A stretch of 64,000 bases of DNA from DATFVA01 sp963771705 (GTDB taxonomy: Bacteria > Bacteroidota > Ignavibacteria > Ignavibacteriales > Ignavibacteriaceae): contig CAVYUP010000014.1 of the NCBI GenBank assembly GCA_963771705.1, positions 186,001-250,000 on the forward strand, given 5' to 3'. Shown here piece by piece: positions 1 through 7,247 of this stretch (the stretch's first letter is position 1; each line of letters begins with the position of its first letter). The notes under the pieces are model-generated. The model made no database searches, was not told the origin of the DNA, and saw only the letters and a program-made list of their open reading frames with translations. The position numbers were made by a program, and so were the translations under genes.

Positions 1-9
1 AAAATAACA

Positions 10-282
10 ATGCACCGCTACCTTGTTGAAAGAACATTTCCTAACGGACTAAATATCCCCCTCAACCAGGTCGGCAAGGACCTGTGTCTGACAGTAGTAT
101 CCAACAACGCGGAGGATAACGTAACGTGGGTGCATTCATATGTTACACTCGATAAGAAAAAGACTTTCTGCATATATGATGCGCCGTCGCCCGATGCTAT
201 CAGGAAATCGGCAAAAGCGAACGGTCTGCCGGTTGACCAGATAACGGAAGTAAGCGTACTTGATCCATATTTCTATAAATAA
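10..282 (+). CDS. DUF4242-like small protein (SCO4226 nickel-binding type)
   Basis: A 90-residue soluble protein without signal peptide or membrane segment. The N-terminus (MHRYLVERTFP) and the C-terminal pattern SPDAIRKSAKANGLPVDQITEV match my memory of the DUF4242 / SCO4226 family, small dimeric ferredoxin-like-fold proteins, one of which binds nickel. The function in this organism is unknown. It ends 19 bases before the next gene, whose start follows an AGGAGG-type ribosome site, so the two may be co-transcribed. It lies only 9 bases from the window edge, so a longer upstream start cannot be excluded, though the N-terminus already matches the family start. Family assignment is from pattern recognition, not a search. 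Confidence 0.6.
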   Translation: MHRYLVERTFPNGLNIPLNQVGKDLCLTVVSNNAEDNVTWVHSYVTLDKKKTFCIYDAPSPDAIRKSAKANGLPVDQITEVSVLDPYFYK

Positions 283-301
283 AAACTAATAGGAGGTTCT
301 A

Positions 302-814
302 ATGAAAAAAACAATTGTAGTTTTCGTTTTGTTTGCAGCCGCAGGATTATTCCTTGCAGGATGCAGTACGGATAAAACAACTGATAATCCTGTTTCGCCG
401 ACGAACAGTCTGAATAAGAATAACCAGCTGCAGGTTGAGCTCTCGCGTGTTAGAGCAGCAACGGCGAAATATCACAACATAAATAAGGCAATTGCCGACG
501 GGTACGCAGACATAAATCTTTACGTGCCTAATATGGGATGGCATTATCTGAACTCCGCAGTTCTTGACTCGACATTCGATATGGAGCACCCCGAGCTGCT
601 GGTTTATATGAACAAGCCGAACGGCGGTTATCAACTTGTTGCGGTTGAATACGCTGTGCCGCTTAGTATGTCGGCTGAAGCTCCCGAAGGGTTCACCGGA
701 AATGAAGATGTATGGGATGTTAATTCCGAATTCCAGCTTTGGACTCTCCACGCCTGGGTATGGTATAATAATCCTAATGGAGTATTTTCCGAATATAACC
801 CCCGCGTACCGTAA
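302..814 (+). CDS. Exported lipoprotein of unknown function
   Basis: A 170-residue protein with a lipoprotein signal: Lys-rich n-region, hydrophobic stretch and lipobox LAGC with the lipidated Cys at residue 21. After a short Asn/Thr-rich linker the mature part contains an aromatic-rich domain (GWHYLN around residue 75, HPELLVYMNKP around 97, VAVEYAVPL around 115, WTLHAWVWYNNPNG near the end). His and Trp residues are frequent, but I recognise no catalytic motif. It follows the DUF4242-like gene by 19 bases and has a strong AGGAGG ribosome site (291-296). It is probably anchored in the outer membrane or facing the periplasm. Similar lipoproteins of unknown role occur in environmental Bacteroidota; I cannot name a family. 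Confidence 0.7.
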   Translation: MKKTIVVFVLFAAAGLFLAGCSTDKTTDNPVSPTNSLNKNNQLQVELSRVRAATAKYHNINKAIADGYADINLYVPNMGWHYLNSAVLDSTFDMEHPELLVYMNKPNGGYQLVAVEYAVPLSMSAEAPEGFTGNEDVWDVNSEFQLWTLHAWVWYNNPNGVFSEYNPRVP

Positions 815-1161
815 ATCCCTTATAATGCCGGTTTCCGGTTTATCCCGGAAGCCGACGTTATACACAAGATCCATACCCCTCGTCTCACAAGACTTTTTAT
901 CAGCCTTAATCTAAAATCTTCTGCCTCGCGTTTCGTCAGCTTGAATTTACTCTAAGGGGACAACAACGGGAAGGCAGGTCCAGCCCCTCTGTTGGGTATT
1001 CGTCGACACCATTTAGCGATAACTTTTACGCGCATGGTATGATCCCTGAAGGGCATTTTATCTCTGCTTCCTTAACGCTTTGTTAAAGATAAATGTAAAC
1101 TACTTGACAAGCATAGTTAAATTATCGTATATTTACGATATACGTTACGGAGATATATAAA
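815..1161. other. Intergenic region with hairpin, then arsR1 promoter
   Basis: About 350 bases without a convincing gene. Just after the lipoprotein stop there is a 10-bp hairpin (829-838 pairing with 845-854, one G-T pair, 6-base loop), a possible transcript end although no T-run follows. The middle part (860-1080) shows nothing I can interpret. The last 60 bases hold the promoter and operator of the first arsR, listed separately. Confidence 0.5.
1104..1141 (+). promoter_or_regulatory. Promoter and ArsR operator of arsR1-arsM
   Basis: A TTGACA box (1104-1109) and TATATT box (1128-1133) are separated by 18 bases. A perfect inverted repeat, ATCGTA-TATT-TACGAT (1124-1139), overlaps the -10 box. 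It lies 22 bases before the arsR1 start. Position and symmetry fit autorepression by the downstream ArsR, which dissociates on binding arsenite. The boxes are seen directly; their use is inferred, and the promoter is sigma70-like rather than the Bacteroides -7/-33 type. Confidence 0.5.
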
Positions 1162-1479
1162 ATGTCAGCTTCTAAAAAAGAAGAATTTTCCCGCGAAGAT
1201 ATATGGCTTGCGGATGTCGCAAAAGCTCTCTCTCATCCAGCCAGAATAAAAATATTGAAGATCCTTACCAATATGAGCTCATGCATGGTTGGAAATATAG
1301 TAGATCAGCTGCCGCTTGCCCAGGCGACTGTATCCCAGCATTTAAAGGAATTGAAAAGGGTAGGGCTGATAGACGGGGAAATTGACGGCCTGAGGGTTTG
1401 TTACTGCGTTAATAATAAGAATCTTATAAAAGCTAAAGCCGCTCTGGATAAAATGTTCAACAAGATCGGCTGCTGCTAA
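1162..1479 (+). CDS. arsR: ArsR-family metalloregulator controlling arsM
   Basis: A 105-residue winged-helix repressor. SHPARIKILKIL (residues 24-35) and the recognition helix region ATVSQHLKELKRVGLI (55-70) are typical of ArsR/SmtB. The classical ELCVCDL metal site is absent: only Cys41 remains there. Instead it carries Cys80, Cys82 and a C-terminal Cys104-Cys105 pair, resembling the ArsR types whose arsenite site lies near the C-terminus. The gene is 19 bases upstream of arsM with AGGAG between them, so both are likely one transcript. A palindrome overlapping its promoter is the likely operator. Role inferred: arsenite-responsive autorepressor. Confidence 0.88.
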   Translation: MSASKKEEFSREDIWLADVAKALSHPARIKILKILTNMSSCMVGNIVDQLPLAQATVSQHLKELKRVGLIDGEIDGLRVCYCVNNKNLIKAKAALDKMFNKIGCC

Positions 1480-1498
1480 ATTAAAAGGAGAATACAAA

Positions 1499-2311
1499 AT
1501 GAAAACCGCGGGTGAATTAAAAACAGTGGTTAAAGAGAAGTACGGTGAGATAGCTAAAGCATCTCAGAATTCCGGATGCTGCGGACCATCCTGCTGCGGA
1601 ACGGCAGACAATAAAATCGTCGGCTACACAGTGATGCAGGACGAATATGTTCAGATTGATGGTTACGTTCCTGAAGCAGACCTTGGACTTGGATGCGGGC
1701 TGCCTACTGAATATGCCGGAATAAAAAAAGGGGATACTGTTGTCGATTTAGGCAGCGGTGCCGGGAATGATGTTTTTGTTGCCAGAGCCATTGCCGGGGA
1801 GGAAGGTAAGGTTATAGGTCTCGATATGACGGAAGCTATGGTAGAGAAGGCAAATTCAAATAAGGCAAAGCTCGGATTTCAGAACGTTGAATTTCATCCT
1901 GGCGATATTGAAAATATGCCATTTAAAAGCAGCATTGCTGATGTTGTAGTAAGCAACTGTGTTCTTAACCTGGTCCCGGATAAAAAAGCGGCATTCTCGG
2001 AGATTCACAGGATACTAAAACCAGGAGCGCACTTTTGTGTTTCTGATATTGTAATTCAGGGTGAAATGACCGAAGAACTTCAGAAATCAGCTGAGATGTA
2101 TGCGGGATGTGTTTCCGGTGCATTGAAACAGGATGAGTACCTGGGGATAATAACAGATACCGGATTCAAGAATGTTGAAATAAAAAAGTCGAAGAAAATA
2201 GATCTGCCCGATGAGTTATTAAGTAAATACCTCTCAGCCAACGGTTTAGAAGAATACAGGAAAAATCTTAAGGGTATTTTGAGTATTACTGTAGTCGGTT
2301 ACAAAGACTAA
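1499..2311 (+). CDS. arsM: Arsenite methyltransferase ArsM
   Basis: A 270-residue SAM-dependent methyltransferase that converts arsenite to methylated species using SAM and thiols. The SAM-binding motif VVDLGSGAGNDV is at residues 81-92. The three Cys residues that bind As(III) in ArsM are present: Cys66 (LGLGCGLP), Cys154 (VSNCVLNL) and Cys204 (YAGCVSGAL). A CCGPSCC cluster at residues 27-33 is an N-terminal extra found in several bacterial ArsM proteins. It is cytosolic, lies directly behind arsR1, and is closed by a strong terminator, so it forms its own two-gene unit separate from the efflux operon. Methylated products could be exported by the ArsP-type permease further on. Confidence 0.93.
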   Translation: MKTAGELKTVVKEKYGEIAKASQNSGCCGPSCCGTADNKIVGYTVMQDEYVQIDGYVPEADLGLGCGLPTEYAGIKKGDTVVDLGSGAGNDVFVARAIAGEEGKVIGLDMTEAMVEKANSNKAKLGFQNVEFHPGDIENMPFKSSIADVVVSNCVLNLVPDKKAAFSEIHRILKPGAHFCVSDIVIQGEMTEELQKSAEMYAGCVSGALKQDEYLGIITDTGFKNVEIKKSKKIDLPDELLSKYLSANGLEEYRKNLKGILSITVVGYKD

Positions 2312-2319
2312 AAAGCAGG

Positions 2320-2356
2320 ATGGGATGCAGAAGAAAATTTGCATCCCATTTTTTGT
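2320..2356 (+). terminator. Intrinsic terminator of arsR1-arsM
   Basis: A perfect 10-bp stem (2320-2329 with 2340-2349) and 10-base loop is followed directly by a T-rich run. It lies 9 bases after the arsM stop. Its right arm also contains a TTGCAT box that may serve as the -35 element for the next promoter. Confidence 0.85.
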
Positions 2357-2384
2357 GTTTTTATATTTCGTTAGTTGACGAAAT
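2339..2384 (+). promoter_or_regulatory. Promoter and ArsR operator of the efflux operon
   Basis: TTGCAT (2339-2344) and TATATT (2362-2367) are 17 bases apart, and the -35 box sits inside the terminator hairpin of the previous unit. A perfect 7-bp inverted repeat, ATTTCGT-N6-ACGAAAT (2365-2384), overlaps the -10 end and the expected transcription start. The second arsR begins 14 bases later with a very short leader and no ribosome site. The layout fits tight autorepression. The half-sites differ from those upstream of the first arsR. Confidence 0.5.
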
Positions 2385-2398
2385 GAATATATGCAATT

Positions 2399-2740
2399 AT
2401 GGAAAAAACAAAGTTATTCAAAGCGCTTTCAGATTCTAACAGGTTAAGAATTCTTAAGATGCTGCAGACTAAACCACTGTGTGTCTGCGAAATGACAGAA
2501 GTTCTTCAGTTAGCAACTTCTACGGTATCCAAACATTTAAGCATTCTGAAGGATACCGGCTTTATTATAGAGGAAAAAGATGGTAAATGGGTTAATTACA
2601 AGATAAATCCTCATTCATCCGATACCAGGATAAATTCAATTCTTACTTCCCTTGATTTCTGGATTGCTGATGATCAGACTATCATCAGCGATAAGCAAAA
2701 AGTTCAAAAGGTTAACCGTTATGAAGTCTGCAGCCGTTAA
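2399..2740 (+). CDS. arsR: ArsR-family arsenite-responsive repressor (second copy)
   Basis: A 113-residue winged-helix repressor. The N-terminal KALSDSNRLRILKML (residues 8-22) and the helix-turn-helix ATSTVSKHLSILKDTGFI are typical. Unlike the first ArsR it keeps the classical metal site: LCVCEM with Cys28 and Cys30. This is the R773/pI258 type of arsenite sensor. The start lies 14 bases after a palindromic operator with no Shine-Dalgarno, so the message may be nearly leaderless. Its last 20 bases overlap the permease gene, so the two are translationally coupled. It likely represses the whole operon up to ccdA. Confidence 0.9.
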   Translation: MEKTKLFKALSDSNRLRILKMLQTKPLCVCEMTEVLQLATSTVSKHLSILKDTGFIIEEKDGKWVNYKINPHSSDTRINSILTSLDFWIADDQTIISDKQKVQKVNRYEVCSR

Positions 2741-4097
2741 AAAGTTATCAGCGAATAATTCGACAATTAGCGAAACATCTAATTGGAAAAATCTCAGCTC
2801 ACTCTGGAGTACAGAATACAAAAAACTGGTTCTGATCATAACAGTTTTTCTGCTCGTCTATTTTTTACCTGTTAATTCAGTAGTCTTTAAAGAATCACTT
2901 AATTCCTCATTATCGCTGGCAAAGTGGTACGCGCAGGAACATGTTCTCCTCTGTCTTATCCCGGCATTTTTTATTGCCGGAGTAATTTCTGTTTTCATAA
3001 GCCAGGCCTCAGTAATAAAATATTTCGGCGCAAGCGCGAAGAAGTGGCTTGCCTATTCTGTGGCTTCTGTTTCGGGAACGATACTGGCGGTTTGTTCCTG
3101 TACGGTGCTTCCTCTCTTTTCAGGAATCCACAAACGTGGGGCGGGATTGGGTCCGGCTATAGCATTTCTTTATTCGGGACCCGCCATAAATATTCTTGCC
3201 ATAATATTAACCGCTAAAGTTCTTGGTATTGAGCTCGGAGTCGCAAGGGTAATCGGGGCCGTCTCGTTCAGCGTTATAATAGGACTTATAATGGCTTTTA
3301 TCTATAGAAAAGAGGAGAAGGTAAAGGCTGATAATCAGGTAGCTATGCCGGCGATTGAAGAAGCAAGGCCTCTAAGGCAGACAGCGACACACTTTTTTAT
3401 ACTGGTTGCGATACTGGTATTTGTGAATTGGGGAAAACCCGTTGAGCAGGAGGGGTTCTGGTATTTCATGTTTGCTTATAAGTGGATCATTACTTCAATA
3501 CTTGCTGTAGGTTTAATATTCTCCCTGATCTATATCCTTAAACTGAAACCGACTTATGTTTTGTCGGCAGCAGCCATAACTATACTTTCATATGTGATAT
3601 ATCCCGAACCGCTTGTTCCTTTCACCGTCGCTGTGATTTCGCTTGCTGTAATTCTTTCACTTTCAGAAGGGGAAACAAATGAGTGGATGAAAGAAACCTG
3701 GGGCTTTACAAAACAAATTATGCCTTTGCTGGCAATCGGTGTTCTCGCAGCAGGTTTTTTACTCGGATCCCCCACGGGCGGCAGGGGTATTATTCCAAAC
3801 GAATGGATCTCGGCCCTGGTTGGCGGCAATTCGTTATTCTCTAATATCTTTGCATCGATAACCGGGGCGTTTATGTATTTCGCCACATTAACCGAGATTC
3901 CGATTCTGCAGGGACTAATAAACAGCGGAATGGGGAAGGGGCCCGCACTGGCGTTGCTGCTTGCCGGACCTGCTCTGTCGCTGCCTAATATGCTTGTAAT
4001 AAGGAGCGTGATCGGCACCCAAAAAACCGTGGTTTATGTTTCGCTGGTTATTGTGATGGCGACAATAAGCGGATTGATTTACGGAGCATGGTTTTAA
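2721..4097 (+). CDS. arsP: ArsP-type two-module permease (organoarsenical efflux)
   Basis: I start at the ATG at 2721 (458 residues), overlapping arsR by 20 bases; an earlier in-frame ATG at 2652 would lie deep inside arsR. The protein has about ten hydrophobic segments in two halves. Each half carries a hallmark of the permease family (DUF318/ArsP): CSCTVLPLFSGIHKRGAGLG then FLYSGPAINI in the first half, and TEIPILQG then LLLAGPALSLPNM in the second. ArsP members export trivalent methyl- and aryl-arsenicals; relatives have other or unknown substrates. Location in an ars operon with arsM nearby supports arsenical export. It acts in the inner membrane. Substrate is inferred. Confidence 0.8.
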   Translation: MKSAAVKKLSANNSTISETSNWKNLSSLWSTEYKKLVLIITVFLLVYFLPVNSVVFKESLNSSLSLAKWYAQEHVLLCLIPAFFIAGVISVFISQASVIKYFGASAKKWLAYSVASVSGTILAVCSCTVLPLFSGIHKRGAGLGPAIAFLYSGPAINILAIILTAKVLGIELGVARVIGAVSFSVIIGLIMAFIYRKEEKVKADNQVAMPAIEEARPLRQTATHFFILVAILVFVNWGKPVEQEGFWYFMFAYKWIITSILAVGLIFSLIYILKLKPTYVLSAAAITILSYVIYPEPLVPFTVAVISLAVILSLSEGETNEWMKETWGFTKQIMPLLAIGVLAAGFLLGSPTGGRGIIPNEWISALVGGNSLFSNIFASITGAFMYFATLTEIPILQGLINSGMGKGPALALLLAGPALSLPNMLVIRSVIGTQKTVVYVSLVIVMATISGLIYGAWF

Positions 4098-4116
4098 TCT
4101 AATGGAAAGATTATAG

Positions 4117-4545
4117 ATGAAGAAAAAAATTCTCATACTCTGCACGGGCAACTCCTGCCGCAGCCAGATGGCTGAAGGATTTCTTAAATCATTCGATAAA
4201 AATCTTGAAGTATACTCAGCAGGAACAAAACCCGCTGAACGAGTGAATCCATTTGCAGTAAGAGCAATGAACGAAGCGGGCATCGATATAAGCAGCGGCG
4301 CTGCCGAGAGTGTTGATAAATATATCAGTCAGTCATTTGATTACGTGATTACTGTATGCGATAACGCGAAAGAAACCTGTCCCGTATTTATGGGGAATGT
4401 TAAACACAGGCTGCATATCGGTTTTGATGATCCCGCTGATGCCACCGGATCTGAAGAAGAAATTATGCCGGTATACCGCAGGGTAAGAGACGAAATCCAA
4501 AAAGAATTTTATGAGCTTTACAAAAAGGAACTAAAGGAGGAATAA
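4117..4545 (+). CDS. arsC: Arsenate reductase, thioredoxin-coupled (LMW-PTP type)
   Basis: A 142-residue enzyme that reduces arsenate to arsenite. The phosphatase-like loop Cys9-TGNSC-Arg15 is at the N-terminus and the redox pair Cys81 and Cys88 lies in TVCDNAKETCP, which matches the Cys10/Cys82/Cys89 relay of the S. aureus pI258 enzyme. That relay ends in an exposed disulfide reduced by thioredoxin. A small thioredoxin-like gene starts one base after its stop, an attractive dedicated partner. The gene lies 19 bases after the permease. Product arsenite is the substrate of Acr3 two genes on and of ArsM. Confidence 0.92.
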   Translation: MKKKILILCTGNSCRSQMAEGFLKSFDKNLEVYSAGTKPAERVNPFAVRAMNEAGIDISSGAAESVDKYISQSFDYVITVCDNAKETCPVFMGNVKHRLHIGFDDPADATGSEEEIMPVYRRVRDEIQKEFYELYKKELKEE

Positions 4546-4546
4546 A

Positions 4547-4804
4547 ATGCTTTCAATTAAAATTGTCGGTTCGGGGTGTAAGAACTGTGAAAACCTTTAC
4601 CATTTATGTATGGATGTAACCGCAGAAAATAATATTGACGCAGATATTCATAAAATAACAGATAAAGAAAAATTTGCGGAATTAGGTGTCTGGATCACGC
4701 CCGGCTTAATTGTAAACGGGAAGATATTATCAAGCGGGAAGATCCCAACTAAGAGTACATTAGCTCACTGGCTTATGGAAATTGAGAAGAACCAGCTGGT
4801 TTAG
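4547..4804 (+). CDS. Mini-thioredoxin of the redox-disulfide type
   Basis: An 85-residue cytosolic protein with a minimal thioredoxin fold. The active site is Cys11-KN-Cys14 following IKIVGSGC, and ITPGLIVNG supplies the cis-Pro strand. This is the small thioredoxin / redox-active disulfide protein 2 family, which often sits with permeases and arsenic genes. It has an AGGAGG ribosome site at the end of arsC and begins one base after the arsC stop, so co-translation is likely. Probable role: reducing ArsC or handling protein thiols under arsenic stress. A paralogue lies at 6636. Confidence 0.85.
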   Translation: MLSIKIVGSGCKNCENLYHLCMDVTAENNIDADIHKITDKEKFAELGVWITPGLIVNGKILSSGKIPTKSTLAHWLMEIEKNQLV

Positions 4805-4840
4805 CGGCTGATCTTTTAATTAAAAAAGGAACAATAACAG

Positions 4841-5890
4841 ATGCCGGGTGCTGCAAGATTAAAATTTTTAGACCGTTTCCTTACCCTTTGGATTTTCCTT
4901 GCGATGTTCATCGGCGTTTTTTCGGGTTATCTTTTCCCCTCCATAGTAGATTTCTGGAATACATTTCAGTCGGGTACCACAAATATTCCAATCGCGATCG
5001 GACTGATATTAATGATGTATCCGCCCCTGGCGAAGGTTAAATACGAAGAGCTTGGGAAAATTTTCCGCGACTGGAAAATCTTATTAATATCTCTGGTTCA
5101 AAACTGGATAATCGGGCCGGTTCTGATGTTCTTTTTAGCCATCATCCTCCTGGGTGATCTTCCGGCTTATATGTATGGATTGATATTGATAGGCCTTGCA
5201 AGGTGCATCGCAATGGTCATTGTATGGAATGAACTTGCTAAAGGAGATTCGGAATATGCAGCCGGGTTAGTCGCGTTCAACTCAATATTCCAGGTTCTTT
5301 TTTTCTCAATATATGCTTATGTGTTTATCACCATACTGCCTGTATGGTTCGGACTAAAAGGCACAACAGTTGAAGTTACTATAGGTCAGATTGCACAAAG
5401 TGTTTTCATCTACCTTGGAATACCTTTCCTTGCGGGGATCATTACACAGCTGATCCTTATTAAAATAAAAAGCAAAACCTGGTATCACACAAAGTTTATT
5501 CCCAGAATAAGCCCGTTAACTTTAATCGCATTGCTCTTTACAATCATCGTGATGTTCTCACTCAAAGGAGAATTTATAGTTGAACTGCCGTTCGATGTTG
5601 TAAGAGTTGCTATACCGCTGCTTATATATTTTGTTGTTATGTTCTTCCTCTCATTCTATATGAGCAGAAAAATCGGGGCTGATTACAAAAAGTCGGCAAC
5701 ATTATCATTCACAGCAGCCAGCAACAATTTTGAGCTGGCAATAGCAGTTGCAATCGCTGTATTCGGTATTAACAGCGGGGAGGCATTTGCTGCCGTGATC
5801 GGGCCGCTGGTGGAGGTTCCTGTTCTGATAAGCCTGGTAAATGTATCCTTATGGTTTAAGAAAAAATATTTTACTGAAAGTCTAAGTTAA
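4841..5890 (+). CDS. acr3: Acr3-family arsenite efflux permease
   Basis: A 349-residue inner-membrane protein with ten hydrophobic segments. NIPIAIGLILMMYPPLAKV (residues 48-66) and GLARCIAMVIVWNELAKGD (118-136) are hallmarks of the Acr3 branch of the BART superfamily. Cys122 and the late GPLVEVPVL Glu match residues shown to be essential for arsenite transport in Acr3. It exports arsenite driven by the proton-motive force. It follows the mini-thioredoxin by 36 bases. Length is normal for prokaryotic Acr3. No ArsA ATPase is seen nearby. Confidence 0.93.
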   Translation: MPGAARLKFLDRFLTLWIFLAMFIGVFSGYLFPSIVDFWNTFQSGTTNIPIAIGLILMMYPPLAKVKYEELGKIFRDWKILLISLVQNWIIGPVLMFFLAIILLGDLPAYMYGLILIGLARCIAMVIVWNELAKGDSEYAAGLVAFNSIFQVLFFSIYAYVFITILPVWFGLKGTTVEVTIGQIAQSVFIYLGIPFLAGIITQLILIKIKSKTWYHTKFIPRISPLTLIALLFTIIVMFSLKGEFIVELPFDVVRVAIPLLIYFVVMFFLSFYMSRKIGADYKKSATLSFTAASNNFELAIAVAIAVFGINSGEAFAAVIGPLVEVPVLISLVNVSLWFKKKYFTESLS

Positions 5891-5920
5891 ATTTTCATCA
5901 TAAATTTCCGGGGGGAGATC

Positions 5921-6601
5921 ATGTTAAAAATAATACTTCAAATATTTCTACTTCTGGGAAGTACAGGGGCGTTATATGCCCAGTCTATTGAGGTTATTGA
6001 AAATGAAGCAGAAAGAATATTTATATCCTTTTCGGATAATATACCTGTAAATGGACTGACTCTGGCTAAATTAAGTGATTTAGTATCCGCAGCCGTTGAA
6101 ACAGATTCAGTAGAATACGCTCCTGAGATTCACAAGCCAGCCTTTGACAGCCTGGCAATTCACCTTTCTGAATTTGAATCCCAAATTAAAAACATTACCT
6201 CCGATTCTTCTTTTGTCCTTTTCAACGATTGGTATCTCCATCTGCAGAACGTTTTGTATGAATATAAAAAGCATAAATATTTATCATCAGGCAAACCAAA
6301 AATAATATTATTCAGCACATCAATGTCATGCGATTGTACACTTAAAATGTGCAGAGAGCAAACAGCCGATTTTATAAAACTTATGTCCGAAAACCCTGGC
6401 AGTTATGATTACTGGGTAATAGATTCTTACTGGAATAATGGACTTCAGATTGAGTATGATACCTTTTTTAGTCCCTCCGTAATAATCTTAAACGATGAAA
6501 ATAGTTTAGTAAAAAAAATCGAATATGATGAACAAATGGTTCCTAAACTTATTGCGTTTATAGAATCGGGGTTAAAGCAAAATGAAAATGGTCTTAAATA
6601 A
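5921..6601 (+). CDS. Exported CxC-x4-C protein of unknown function, thioredoxin-like C-terminus
   Basis: A 226-residue protein with a signal peptide (residues 1-20, cleavage after LYA). Residues 21-120 are helical-looking and acidic with no known motif. Residues 125-215 look like a thioredoxin-like fold: strand KIILFST, then the cluster Cys137-D-Cys139 with Cys144, then WVIDSYW, then SPSVIIL with a possible cis-Pro at 185. The active-site spacing CxC-x4-C is not the usual CxxC. It lies between acr3 and two further thioredoxins, preceded by a GGGGGAG ribosome site, so it belongs to the ars operon. I do not recognise the family. A periplasmic thiol or arsenic-binding role is only a guess. Confidence 0.6.
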   Translation: MLKIILQIFLLLGSTGALYAQSIEVIENEAERIFISFSDNIPVNGLTLAKLSDLVSAAVETDSVEYAPEIHKPAFDSLAIHLSEFESQIKNITSDSSFVLFNDWYLHLQNVLYEYKKHKYLSSGKPKIILFSTSMSCDCTLKMCREQTADFIKLMSENPGSYDYWVIDSYWNNGLQIEYDTFFSPSVIILNDENSLVKKIEYDEQMVPKLIAFIESGLKQNENGLK

Positions 6602-6635
6602 TAAACATATGAAAATAAATTTGGAGTAATAAAAA

Positions 6636-6875
6636 ATGATATCAGTAAAAGTTCTGGGGACGGGATGTAAAAAATGCCAGACGCTGGAGGCAAAAATAAG
6701 AGATCTGGCTGCTGCCAATAATATAGAGGCAGCAATAGAAAAGGTGAGCGATCTTGGGGAAATGCTGAACTATAATATTATGATGACTCCGGGTCTGGTT
6801 ATTAATGAACAGCTAAAAAGCTTCGGGGTGATTCCAAAAGACGATCAGCTCCTGAATTGGCTGAAAGGAAATTAA
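6636..6875 (+). CDS. Mini-thioredoxin of the redox-disulfide type (second copy)
   Basis: A 79-residue cytosolic thioredoxin-like protein, paralogous to the one at 4547: VKVLGTGCKKC carries the active site Cys11-KK-Cys14, and MMTPGLVIN the cis-Pro strand. The two copies differ in their middle helices and in the residues between the cysteines, so they are not a recent duplication. It ends one base before the exported thioredoxin gene and probably supplies or receives electrons in the CcdA-linked branch of the operon. The exact partner is unknown. Confidence 0.85.
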   Translation: MISVKVLGTGCKKCQTLEAKIRDLAAANNIEAAIEKVSDLGEMLNYNIMMTPGLVINEQLKSFGVIPKDDQLLNWLKGN

Positions 6876-6876
6876 A

Positions 6877-7245
6877 ATGAAGAAGCTGCTTACTATTTTT
6901 ATACTGCTGATCCCCGCTCTTCTTTTTTCTCAATCGAAAGAAGTGAAGCCGAAAATAACCTTTATTGAACTGGGATCGGTGAATTGCATCCCATGCAGGC
7001 AGATGCAGCCCGTTATGAAATCCATAGAACATAAGTATGGTGACCAGGTTAAAGTGATCTTTTACGACGTCTGGAAAACTGATCAGAAAAAGTATGCGAA
7101 GCAATACGGAATAAAACTGATCCCTACGCAGGTTTTCCTTGATAGTAAAGGAAAAGAGTTCTTCAGGCATGAAGGATTCTATCCCGAATCAGAAATAGAT
7201 CAGCTTTTAAAATTAAAGGGACTATCACCAAATAGGGAAGGCTGA
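6877..7245 (+). CDS. Exported thioredoxin-fold protein
   Basis: A 122-residue protein with a signal peptide (residues 1-18, cleavage near LLFS-Q). The mature part is a compact thioredoxin: IELGSVNCIPCRQM with active site Cys37-IP-Cys40, then VIFYDVWK, then the cis-Pro strand KLIPTQVFLDSKG. It begins one base after the mini-thioredoxin and ends two bases before ccdA. That arrangement is typical for a periplasmic thioredoxin kept reduced by CcdA. In this operon it may keep periplasmic thiols, possibly including those of the CxC-x4-C protein, reduced during arsenite exposure. Confidence 0.85.
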   Translation: MKKLLTIFILLIPALLFSQSKEVKPKITFIELGSVNCIPCRQMQPVMKSIEHKYGDQVKVIFYDVWKTDQKKYAKQYGIKLIPTQVFLDSKGKEFFRHEGFYPESEIDQLLKLKGLSPNREG

Positions 7246-7247
7246 AT

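Noticed and set aside
636..914. Second open frame running past the lipoprotein stop
   Set aside because: It lies mostly within the lipoprotein gene in another frame, lacks a known motif, and its last part resembles random coding; no ribosome site fits.
2652..2720. Upstream ATG for the ArsP-type permease
   Set aside because: It adds 23 residues that lie inside arsR and do not resemble the family; the ATG at 2721 is a better start.
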